From NCBI GenBank assembly GCA_031969915.1, contig DALYJJ010000016.1, positions 1 to 64,000 on the forward strand: a stretch of DNA of 64,000 nt. The letters run 5' to 3'. A program made the translations under genes and the position numbers. Under the pieces are notes generated by a model. That model saw only the letters and a program-made list of their open reading frames with translations. It was not told the DNA's origin and ran no database searches. Source of the DNA: DALYJJ01 sp031969915 (GTDB taxonomy: Bacteria > Acidobacteriota > Terriglobia > Bryobacterales > Bryobacteraceae). This document shows, one piece after another, positions 35,014-42,888 of the stretch. Position 1 is the stretch's first letter. Every line of letters begins with the position of its first letter.

Positions 35014-35409
35014 CTACTTGGAATCGGCGCGAGGCGGATCCGCACTACCCGTGAACGTACCGCTCACGCCGAGCGGCTGTACATCCACGTTCCCGGAGAT
35101 CTTGCCCGGCGACGGGGATTCACCGGAGTAGACGATGGTGAGTTCATTGCCGTCGTACATGGTCTTGAACTGGAAGCTGAGCTTGGCTCCGTTCGCCTTT
35201 CCAGTGACGGCGAGGGGACCGCGGTCGGACTTGCAGCTTCCCGAGATCTCCTGGTCCTTCTGGGCGAGGGTGCATTCGATGTCGCTCTCGTTCCCGCTGA
35301 TGCTCGAGTGGATCTTCCACGCGCCCGCGAACGATGGAGGTTCCGCCGCGCCGGCCGCGAACAGAGCGAGCGGCAAAACGGCGACGGCTCTCAGTGCGGT
35401 CCTGAACAT
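35014..35409 (-). CDS. Small secreted lipocalin-like protein of unknown function
   Basis: 131 residues from ATG 35409; a signal peptide (MFRTALRAVAVLPLALFAAGAA) fits this start better than upstream in-frame codons. The mature part begins PSFAGAWKIHSSISGNESDIECTL and continues as alternating beta-strands (QEISGSCKSDRGPLAVTGKANG, KLSFQFKTMYDGNELTIVYSG), the pattern of small beta-barrel proteins found beside acidobacterial sugar genes. Two cysteines (IECTL, SGSCKS) could form a disulfide. No function is recognised. It is convergent with the TonB-like gene with no intergenic base. Confidence 0.65.
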   Translation of the reverse strand: MFRTALRAVAVLPLALFAAGAAEPPSFAGAWKIHSSISGNESDIECTLAQKDQEISGSCKSDRGPLAVTGKANGAKLSFQFKTMYDGNELTIVYSGESPSPGKISGNVDVQPLGVSGTFTGSADPPRADSK

Positions 35410-35512
35410 AGTCTTTCGATTGTAGGACAGGTTTGCGCGCCTCGCCTCAATGGCTTGCCGTCCCGGAGGCGGGAATAAATCCAATCACCCACGGGATCAC
35501 GTATCAGGACTG

Positions 35513-35989
35513 ATGACACGATTACGATCTCTGGTGGTCTTGCTGGTGGTGACGGCGCTCGGCGTCCCGGCCGCCGATGTGCCTCTTCGACTGGGCTTTC
35601 TGGCTGAGCCGCTCAAAGTCCTGACGGCCGACGACCGGGCAACGGTGGAGGAGGCGGTGCGCCTGGTGGAGCGCGGCCGGCATGCCCAGGCTCTCGAGCG
35701 CCTCTCCGGACTTTCGAAGGCCCACCCGGATAACTCATCCATCCGGATACTTGCCGGTTGGGCCGCGTTGGAGGCGGGCAACCTCGCCATGGCGTTGGAG
35801 TCGGCGGTGAAGGCGCACGAGGCGCCCAACGGCAACGCCTACAAGTGTTGGTTCCTGGCGAAGGTCGCCCTGCTCACCGGCGACAAGGCGACTTGCGAAC
35901 GCGAACTGAATCACTTTCACAAAGCGCCGGGCCTCAAGGCGGAGGCCCGGGATCTCCGCAGGGATCTCAACGCGGCGAAGGCCCGCTAG
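35513..35989 (+). CDS. Secreted TPR-type small protein
   Basis: 158 residues from ATG 35513. An N-terminal hydrophobic segment (MTRLRSLVVLLVVTALGVPAA) acts as signal peptide. The rest is helical with TPR-like periodicity: VEEAVRLVERGRHAQALERLSGLSKAHPDN, IRILAGWAALEAGNLAMALESAVKAHEAPNG, YKCWFLAKVALLTGDKATCERELNHF. Two to three repeats suggest a protein-binding scaffold in the periplasm. It sits between two minus-strand genes. Partner unknown. Confidence 0.7.
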   Translation: MTRLRSLVVLLVVTALGVPAADVPLRLGFLAEPLKVLTADDRATVEEAVRLVERGRHAQALERLSGLSKAHPDNSSIRILAGWAALEAGNLAMALESAVKAHEAPNGNAYKCWFLAKVALLTGDKATCERELNHFHKAPGLKAEARDLRRDLNAAKAR

Positions 35990-35998
35990 ATTTTCCGG

Positions 35999-36397
35999 TC
36001 ACTTGATCGGGTACGTCTCGTAGGCCATCGACGTCGTCTTCCAGACTCCGCCGTTCGCGCTCCCGATATAGACGGTGCTGCCTGCCGGATCGAGCGCCTT
36101 CTTGAACAGCGTGAAACCGGGGTCGATGGACGTTCCCCGCGATGCGGCCTCCCGCACTTTCTGCACCGCCGGCAGCAATAGCCCGATCAGGATCGCGATG
36201 ATCCCTTTCCGCTCGATCGTCATCCAGCAGGACCGGCTCTGCACAGGAATGAACAAAGCCTGCTTGAACTTGCCCGGATACATGCGGCTGACCGTGCCCG
36301 CGATTTCGTCGAACGAGCCGGCAGGCTTCACCGACCCGTCGCAAGCGATGATGTGACTGATGTCTCTGTCGTCCCAGATGGATCCAATGTCTGCCAC
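35999..36397 (-). CDS. Small protein with internal DUF1559/pseudopilin-like segment
   Basis: 132 residues from GTG 36397, chosen because GGAGG lies 6 bases upstream (complement at 36404-36408). Residues 66-87 read IIAILIGLLLPAVQKVREAA, which is nearly the hallmark N-terminal segment of DUF1559/type II pseudopilin-like proteins, where it normally follows FTLIELLVVIA at the very start. Here it is buried in the middle, preceded by 65 residues (SIWDDRDISHIIACDGSV...) and without the prepilin cleavage motif G-F-T-x-x-E. The C-terminal part ends STVYIGSANGGVWKTTSMAYE. It may be a membrane-anchored protein or a recombined fragment. Confidence 0.6.
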   Translation of the reverse strand: MADIGSIWDDRDISHIIACDGSVKPAGSFDEIAGTVSRMYPGKFKQALFIPVQSRSCWMTIERKGIIAILIGLLLPAVQKVREAASRGTSIDPGFTLFKKALDPAGSTVYIGSANGGVWKTTSMAYETYPIK

Positions 36398-36496
36398 GAT
36401 TTTCCTCCGTCGCGCCACCAAACGGGCGCTTGTGAGGTAAGGCGTCTTTCGGTGCCGGAAAAGCTCAGCGGCGATTGCCGATTTCCGAGCAGTGCT

Positions 36497-37186
36497 CTAC
36501 GGCTTTCGCGTAACGTGCCAGAACCGAATGCGGGGCGCCTCTTCCCGGACCTCGTCCACCACGAAGACGCCGGCTACGTTCCCCTGCCCCGTCCGAACGC
36601 ACAGCGCGGAACCGGGGCCCATACCATCCAGCCGCACCGGCTCCTTGCCAAACCGCGCCGATGCGCAGCCGTCCCTCGCCACGGTTGCGCCATTCACCGG
36701 CCGGAGGTACCACGACGAGTCTCCTCTCGAGAGCACGACGTCCGGGCCGCGTCCGAGTTCCATGTCGGCGGCGTCGCCATCTCCCATCGTCAGATACCCC
36801 GAGGAGACGGGGGCTGGCGGTTGCTTGCCGAGATACAAGCAGCAGAGCGTGTCCGGTGCATCGCACCCGGCGAACGCCAGTTCGAGTCCGCCGAGGTCCA
36901 GATCCTGTGCGCTGTGGAGCCGGATGTTGGTCAGCACCTTCTCCAGGAAGCCATTCTGCCCCGCACGTACCGTGTACGATCCCGGCGCCAGTCCAGTCAG
37001 CGCGAACGCACCGTTCTCGTCCGCCAGCACCCTGTATCGGGCGTGCCGCTCCTCAGTGGGTAGCAGCCGCACCAGGCTACCGGGCAACGCTGCGCCAGAC
37101 GGGTCCAACACACGGCCGCGGATCGCCGCGGTTTGCGCAACTCCGAGCGACACGGTCAACAACGCCAGCCAACAGGACTTCGTCAC
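36497..37186 (-). CDS. Secreted carboxypeptidase-regulatory-like domain protein
   Basis: 229 residues. A signal peptide (MTKSCWLALLTVSLGVAQT) precedes one CarboxypepD_reg domain (about 20-105): IRGRVLDPSGAALPGSLVRLL, YRVLADENGAFALTGLAPGSYTVRAGQNGF. The rest has several cysteines (GCDAPDTLCCLYLG) and a beta-rich part ending RIRFWHVTRKP. Such domains are common in Acidobacteriota as the N-terminal part of TonB receptors, but here the domain stands alone. The gene lies 10 bp after the S9 peptidase stop, so it is likely co-transcribed with it. Confidence 0.72.
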   Translation of the reverse strand: MTKSCWLALLTVSLGVAQTAAIRGRVLDPSGAALPGSLVRLLPTEERHARYRVLADENGAFALTGLAPGSYTVRAGQNGFLEKVLTNIRLHSAQDLDLGGLELAFAGCDAPDTLCCLYLGKQPPAPVSSGYLTMGDGDAADMELGRGPDVVLSRGDSSWYLRPVNGATVARDGCASARFGKEPVRLDGMGPGSALCVRTGQGNVAGVFVVDEVREEAPRIRFWHVTRKP

Positions 37187-37196
37187 GTCTCGCTGT

Positions 37197-39221
37197 TCAC
37201 TTCTTCCGCGTCCACTCCCCGATCCAGTCCAGGAACGAACTGTACCAGAGCACGCTGTTCTGCGGTTTCAGAATCCAGTGCCCCTCGTCCGGGAACAACA
37301 GCATCTTCGACGGCACCTTCTGCATCTGGAGCGCGGTGAATAGCTGCAAGCCCTGCCCCACCGGCACCCGGTAATCCAGTTCCCCATGAATCACCAGCGT
37401 CGGTGTCTTGAAGTCCTTGACGTAGTAGCTGGGCGACCATTTCGCGTAGGTCTCCGGGTTGTCCCACGGCATGCCTCGAAACTCCCACGCCGGGAACCAC
37501 AGTTCCTCGGTCTCGCCCGCCATGCTGCGCAGATCGAAGACCCCCGCGTGGGACACCAGCGCACGGAACCGGTCCGTGTGCCCCAACATCCAGTTCGCCA
37601 TGTACCCGCCGTAGGAACCACCGGCCGCCGCCATGCGGTCCTTGTCCACGTAAGGCAACGCCGCCACCTTGTCCACCACCGCCATGATGTCGTCGTAGAC
37701 CTTGCCGCCCCAGTCGGAGTTGATCTCGTCGGTGAACTTCTGCCCGTATCCAATCGACCCGCGAGGATTCGGCATCACCACCACGTAGCCGGCCGCGGCG
37801 AAGACTTGCGGATTCCAACGATACGACCAGGTCTGCCCCCACGCTCCCTGCGGCCCACCGTGAATCAGAAACAACGCCGGGTACGTCCGGTCCGCCTGGA
37901 ACCCGGCTGGCTTAACCAGGAAGGCGTGCACCTTTGCGCCGTCCGTGCTGTCCACCCAGATCTCCTCCAGCGGGCTCATCGCCTGCTTCGCCAACAACGC
38001 TTCGTTCAACTTCGTCAATGCCAGCGGCGCGCCGCCCGTGGAGGCGATCTTGTAGATTTCCACGGGCGCCGTCCCGGTGCTTTCCGTGAACAGCAGCGAT
38101 TTCCCATCCGCTGCAAACTGCAGGTCGTCGACGTGCCCGGACCCCTGAATCAAGCCCCGAGCTCCGCCGCCGCTCACCGGAATCAACTGCGCGATCTGAC
38201 GGCCGCGGTCTTCGATGGTGAAGGCGATCCGCTGCGAATCGGGCGTCCACGCAAACGAAGTCACGGGCCGGTCGATCGTCTCGGTCAGGTTCGTCGAACG
38301 CCCGGACGACCGCTCCATGATCATCAGCCGCCAGCGGTCGCTCTCATACCCCGCCCGCTGCTGTGACCGGAAGGCGATGTACTTACCGTCCGGCGAATAC
38401 GCGGGCGATTGATCCGCGCCCGTGTTCAACGTGATCTTCTTCGATTCCCCGCCCCCGATCGGAACCGAGAACAGATCCGAATTGGTTGAGGTCGCCAACT
38501 CGGGGTCCGCGTTGGCGGCGTAGATCACCTCGCTGCTATCCGGAGAGATGGCGTAGTCGTCCGGCCCGCCCAAGGAAAACGGAGGCACGTCGCGCGGTCC
38601 CGGCGTCAAGTCCTTGGGCCCACCGCCCTCGGCGGGGACGACGAACAGGTGCCGCCGCCGATGGCCCTGCCACTCGTTCCAGTGCCGGTATAGCAGCGAG
38701 GTGTAGACCCTCGCCTTCACCTTGCTTGCCTTCTCTTCCTCGAGCCGCCGCTTGTTGCAGGCTTCGTCGGGACAGTCCGGATACACGTCGCTCGTGAACA
38801 GCAGTTGCTTTCCGTCGGGCGAGACCAAAACGCCGGAGGCCTCGGTCGCAATCGAAGTGATCTGCTTTGCGTTCCGGCCGTCGGCATCCATCCGCCAGAT
38901 CTGGGACGACCCGCCGCGGTCCGAGACGAAGACGAGCGATTTCGAGTCCGGCATCCATCGCGGCCGGCTGTTGCTGCCCTCCTTCGTGATCTCAACCGGA
39001 GCGGCGCTCCCGTCCAGCGGCACGGTCCAGATCTGCCGCGGGCGCGTGTTCTTTCCGACGTCAATCGTCTGGGCCGTGAAGGCCACCGTCTTGCCGTCGG
39101 GTGAGACCTGCGGCTCGCCGATCCGCACCAGGGACAACAGCGAGTCCACTGTGAACGGCTTCCGCTCCTGCGCGGACAGCAGCGAGAGACACAACAGGAG
39201 GCCAACCATGCAGCGCGGCAT
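37197..39221 (-). CDS. S9 family prolyl oligopeptidase-like serine peptidase, secreted
   Basis: 674 residues. Signal peptide (MPRCMVGLLLCLSLLSAQ), then a seven-bladed beta-propeller of PD40-type repeats (VSPDGKTVAFT, SPDGKQLLFTSD, ...) through about residue 410, then the alpha/beta-hydrolase catalytic domain. The triad is complete: S536 in GGSYGGYMA, D616 in GELDYRVPV, H648 in PDEGHWIL. S9C-type enzymes (acyl-aminoacyl/dipeptidyl peptidases) have this layout and size. It presumably digests peptides in the periplasm. The kinase gene lies 12 bp upstream and the regulatory-domain gene 10 bp downstream. Confidence 0.9.
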   Translation of the reverse strand: MPRCMVGLLLCLSLLSAQERKPFTVDSLLSLVRIGEPQVSPDGKTVAFTAQTIDVGKNTRPRQIWTVPLDGSAAPVEITKEGSNSRPRWMPDSKSLVFVSDRGGSSQIWRMDADGRNAKQITSIATEASGVLVSPDGKQLLFTSDVYPDCPDEACNKRRLEEEKASKVKARVYTSLLYRHWNEWQGHRRRHLFVVPAEGGGPKDLTPGPRDVPPFSLGGPDDYAISPDSSEVIYAANADPELATSTNSDLFSVPIGGGESKKITLNTGADQSPAYSPDGKYIAFRSQQRAGYESDRWRLMIMERSSGRSTNLTETIDRPVTSFAWTPDSQRIAFTIEDRGRQIAQLIPVSGGGARGLIQGSGHVDDLQFAADGKSLLFTESTGTAPVEIYKIASTGGAPLALTKLNEALLAKQAMSPLEEIWVDSTDGAKVHAFLVKPAGFQADRTYPALFLIHGGPQGAWGQTWSYRWNPQVFAAAGYVVVMPNPRGSIGYGQKFTDEINSDWGGKVYDDIMAVVDKVAALPYVDKDRMAAAGGSYGGYMANWMLGHTDRFRALVSHAGVFDLRSMAGETEELWFPAWEFRGMPWDNPETYAKWSPSYYVKDFKTPTLVIHGELDYRVPVGQGLQLFTALQMQKVPSKMLLFPDEGHWILKPQNSVLWYSSFLDWIGEWTRKK

Positions 39222-39233
39222 ATAGTAACGATT

Positions 39234-41897
39234 CTAGCGAGGCTCGTCCCGGTTCTGGAACGGCTGGAGCAGCCAGATATTCCCGCGCGTCTCGGCCAGA
39301 TTCAGATACAGCTTGCCGCCCGCAAGCGAGATCTCCAGTTGGGCGTTCGACACTCCTCCCAACGACAACCGATTGGAGTGGAAATGCCGCACCGCCACCG
39401 GCGACCCCGCCGGCTTCATCGTTGCCGGATTCAGCTTCTGGAAATACAGGCACCGGGAGCCGTCCGCCAGGGATGTGAAGTACAGGCCTGAGTTGTCCTC
39501 CGTGAGCACCGGCTTGTCGTCGCCGGCCTCGGTCAGCGGCAGCCACTCCGAAACGGGAATCGTCTCCGCCCCCCGAAAAGGGGCCGCGTAGATACGGCCG
39601 TCGAGGTCGCTTGTCTTGGCCACGAACACCACCCACTTGCCGTCCTGCGAAATGCGCGGCTGATAGAGGGAGCGCGGCGGGTCGTTCAGCAACGTCACCC
39701 GCTTGCCCGTCTTCCGGTCGGCCAGTTGCACCCCATCGTTCGGGGGACCCGTGAACACCACGTACCGCAGATCTCGCGTCAAGTCGTCCAAGCGGCCGCA
39801 CCGCTCGCAGATCTTCTCCGGCACGCCGCCCCCGAGCGGCAGCACGTAATGGTCGGGCGGCCCGTCTATCGGCCGCGACCCGAATGCGATGCCGCCGTCG
39901 ACGAAGATCGGGTGATTCTCAAACGCCGGAGTTCGCGTCAACGCCCGCGTCTTGCCCGACTCCACATCCACCGTCCATACGTCCGGCGAGCCGAACTGAT
40001 TGGTCACGTAAACCACCGACTTGCCGTCCGGACTCACCTGCGGAGACGACTTCGGCGCAATGTCGCGCGTCAACCGCCGCGGCTCCGCGGCGGGCCTCGA
40101 CAGATCGATTTCCCACAGGTCGATCGTCGCCGCGACTTCACCGAATACGATCAGGCCCGCGGTCGATACCGAAGGGCGATCCTGCCGCTGCGAGGTCAAG
40201 GTCAGGCGCTCGGGAGGCCGCGCCCACCGGCCCTTCGACGGATCCGGATCGACCAGCCACAGATTTCGGTCCGGCCGGCGCCCGGCCAGGTACCGATCGT
40301 GCGCGGGACTCCACATCGCCAGTGAGAAGGAGTCGCGACGCAGAACGTCGAGCTTCACGGGCGCGCTCGCATCCAGACTCGAATAGTAGAGCGCCGGGCT
40401 CGGCCGCCCGCTGCGCCGCGGTTCTCCCACGAAGTAAAGGTGGCGCCCGTCCTCCGCCCACACCGGCCGGCGGGCTACCTCGAAGTCCGCATGCAAACGC
40501 CGCGCGCGGTCCCCCGTGGGCTCCATCACCCAGAGCTCCGAACGCCGCACCCCCATGAACTCACCGTCGCCCGCCGGCGCCGTGCTGTAGGCGATCAGCG
40601 TGCCGTCGGGCGAGAAGCGGGGATCGTGTCCGCCCGGCGCCAGCGGGCGCGCCTCACCGCCCAGCGAGGGCACGGCGTAGAGTCCGCCGCCGTCCCGATC
40701 CGAACGATACACCACCGTGCTCCCGTCAGGCGAGATCGACGGATCGCGCTCATCGCCCGGTTCCTGGGTCAGCCGGATCGCGCTCCCCCCGACGGTCTGC
40801 TGCACCCAGATGTCGATTCCCGTGTCGCCGGCGCGGTCCGACGCATACGCGATCAGCTTGCCGTCCGCCGAAATGGACGGCGCGAAGGTGAGTCCGTCGT
40901 CGAAGGTGAACTGCGTCATATCATACGGCGGCGGCGCCGCCGTGGCCCGCTTCCAGAGCCAGTACGCCCCGCCCAACAAACCGGCCGCGGCGAGTGCCGC
41001 CACAACCGGCACCCACCTTCGCCGCGCCCGCTTGGCCGGCGCGGACACCGTCGAAACCGATGGCTCCTCCAGCGCGTCCTCGATCGCGATCCGCACATCC
41101 GCCATGTGCTGGAACCGCTGCCCGCGATCTTTCCGCAAACACCGCGCCACCACCCGGCGCACCGCCGCCGGGATCCCCTCGATGGGCGCCGGATCGTCGC
41201 GCAGAATCGCGGACCAGGTCGATGCTCCGGAGTCTCCCGCGAAGGCCTGCCGCCCGCTCAACATCTCGTACAGCACCGCACCGAAGCTGAAAATGTCCGA
41301 GCGGGCGTCGACCGGTTTGCCCTCCGCCTGCTCTGGAGACATGTAGGAGACGGTTCCCAACACGGCGCCCGCAGCGGTCTGCAGCCGCATGGTTTTCGTC
41401 TCGTCGCCCGCCGGAAACAGCGCCGGGTCGACCTTGGCTAAGCCGAAGTCGAGCAGCCGGACGCGCCCGTCGTCGCCCACCATCACGTTGCCCGGTTTCA
41501 GGTCTCGATGCACAATCCCCAGCGCGTGCGCCGCCGCCGCCGCGCCGGCGATCGCCATCCCGATGCGCGCCGCCTCGCGCCAGGGCATCGCGCCCCTAGC
41601 CAGGAGCGCGGCGAGAGTCTGGCCCGAGACCAGTTCCATGGCAACGTAGTCCACGCCGCCCTCCGAACCGATGTCGAGCACCGTGACGATGTTGGGGTGA
41701 CTGAGCGCGGAGGCGGCCTGCGCCTCCTGCAACAGCCGCTCCCGCCCCGATTTCACGGCATCGTGCTGGATGACCTTGAGCGCCACCTCGCGCGACAGCC
41801 GTGTATCGCGCGCCCGGTACACCGAGCCCATGCCACCCGTTCCGATCAGCGCCACAATCTGATACGGTCCCAGCTTCGTGCCTTCCGCGAGTGTCAT
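39234..41897 (-). CDS. Membrane Ser/Thr protein kinase with PD40 beta-propeller
   Basis: 887 residues from ATG 41897, overlapping the upstream stop as ATGA. Kinase domain 10-275: glycine loop IGTGGMGSVYRA, K41 in VALKV, catalytic loop VHRDLKPGN (H130-R131-D132), DFG 150-152, MSPEQA. A single transmembrane helix at about 295-315 is followed by a long region of PD40/TolB-like repeats (SISADGKLIAYAS, SISPDGSTVVYRS, VSPDGKSVVYVTN), probably outside the cytoplasm. Such proteins are expanded in Acidobacteriota. The next downstream gene is an S9 peptidase with the same type of repeats. Signal and substrate are unknown. Confidence 0.9.
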   Translation of the reverse strand: MTLAEGTKLGPYQIVALIGTGGMGSVYRARDTRLSREVALKVIQHDAVKSGRERLLQEAQAASALSHPNIVTVLDIGSEGGVDYVAMELVSGQTLAALLARGAMPWREAARIGMAIAGAAAAAHALGIVHRDLKPGNVMVGDDGRVRLLDFGLAKVDPALFPAGDETKTMRLQTAAGAVLGTVSYMSPEQAEGKPVDARSDIFSFGAVLYEMLSGRQAFAGDSGASTWSAILRDDPAPIEGIPAAVRRVVARCLRKDRGQRFQHMADVRIAIEDALEEPSVSTVSAPAKRARRRWVPVVAALAAAGLLGGAYWLWKRATAAPPPYDMTQFTFDDGLTFAPSISADGKLIAYASDRAGDTGIDIWVQQTVGGSAIRLTQEPGDERDPSISPDGSTVVYRSDRDGGGLYAVPSLGGEARPLAPGGHDPRFSPDGTLIAYSTAPAGDGEFMGVRRSELWVMEPTGDRARRLHADFEVARRPVWAEDGRHLYFVGEPRRSGRPSPALYYSSLDASAPVKLDVLRRDSFSLAMWSPAHDRYLAGRRPDRNLWLVDPDPSKGRWARPPERLTLTSQRQDRPSVSTAGLIVFGEVAATIDLWEIDLSRPAAEPRRLTRDIAPKSSPQVSPDGKSVVYVTNQFGSPDVWTVDVESGKTRALTRTPAFENHPIFVDGGIAFGSRPIDGPPDHYVLPLGGGVPEKICERCGRLDDLTRDLRYVVFTGPPNDGVQLADRKTGKRVTLLNDPPRSLYQPRISQDGKWVVFVAKTSDLDGRIYAAPFRGAETIPVSEWLPLTEAGDDKPVLTEDNSGLYFTSLADGSRCLYFQKLNPATMKPAGSPVAVRHFHSNRLSLGGVSNAQLEISLAGGKLYLNLAETRGNIWLLQPFQNRDEPR

Positions 41898-42700
41898 GTG
41901 CGAGTGCCCTGTACTCTATCCCAGCACTCCCGCGCCATGCCGCACAACGTGAGCGCGTCGCGCCAACGGTCGCCTTCCTCGGCGCCCTGGAAACTCCGGG
42001 CATAGTAGATCCGCGGGCTCAACAACTCCGGCACGAAGTACATGGACGCCTTGCCCGCAAACGACCGCCTCCATAGCTCGCGGAAGTGTCCGACGTAGGG
42101 CGCGTCCAGGTCCTCCAGCGCCACCTGCATGCAGCCGGGTGACCCGATGCGACCATGCACAAAGTGAATCCGCTCAAACACCGGTTCGATGAAGCGGAGC
42201 TTTTGGTCGAAGCCGCCGTACACCATTTCGAGCCCCGTGTACCAGTGCGAAAAATCGCCGTTGAGAGTCAGATCCGGAAAGCGCTTGACGAACTGCACGG
42301 TGCGCCACAGATCCTGAAACAGCGTTGCCCGGTGCGTCTCCACGTGCAAGGGAATGCGGAAGCGCTCCGAAGCGGCGAGCACCGCCTGGAGCAGGCGCGC
42401 GCCCTGGTCGTCGTCCTCACCCCCCCAACCCACGTGCAGCGTGGCGCACTCCATGCCTTCATCGGCCAACCGCCCGGCGAGGGGCCCCGCCTCTTCCGGA
42501 CGATTGACGCGCCCGAGGCCGCACCGTCCCAGTCCATGATTGCGGGCCGCCCGGTCCTGCGCCGCGGTCAACGGCTCGACGAATTGCACGCCCTGGTAAC
42601 CCGATTCCCGGAGCGCCGCGCACAACCGCTCGGGATCGCGCGCGCCGGGGGCGGTCGCACAGTCTTCGAGCGCCATCAGGTTGAAATAGAGCTTGAGCAT
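41894..42700 (-). CDS. TIM-barrel protein related to sugar isomerases/epimerases
   Basis: 268 residues. The N-terminus MLKLYFNLMALEDCATA lacks a signal peptide. Features of the AP-endonuclease-2/xylose-isomerase-like barrel are visible: GYQGVQFVEPL, ECATLHVGWGGEDDDQG, IPLHVETHRATLFQDL (metal-site E and H), DLTLNGDFSHWY, and RIHFVHGRIGSPGC. The second metal-site residues (D/H) match those of sugar epimerases. Start and stop overlap with the downstream kinase gene (ATGA), so a sugar-metabolism protein and a kinase share a transcript. Substrate unknown. Confidence 0.75.
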   Translation of the reverse strand: MLKLYFNLMALEDCATAPGARDPERLCAALRESGYQGVQFVEPLTAAQDRAARNHGLGRCGLGRVNRPEEAGPLAGRLADEGMECATLHVGWGGEDDDQGARLLQAVLAASERFRIPLHVETHRATLFQDLWRTVQFVKRFPDLTLNGDFSHWYTGLEMVYGGFDQKLRFIEPVFERIHFVHGRIGSPGCMQVALEDLDAPYVGHFRELWRRSFAGKASMYFVPELLSPRIYYARSFQGAEEGDRWRDALTLCGMARECWDRVQGTRT

Positions 42701-42888
42701 CCCTTGCGGCGCTACTCGGCCGCATGCGGCGGCGGCAGCAGGTTTCGTTTGGCCTTCCTTCCTGTTATCGCAGATTCGGCCGGCGAACGCCGCCGCTTCG
42801 TCGGGGCTTTGTTGGCGCGCTTCGTTTGCGCCCCTGCTTCCCCGTACAGTAACCTACTAGCAACTGCTCTCAGGAGTTCTTAAGATCC

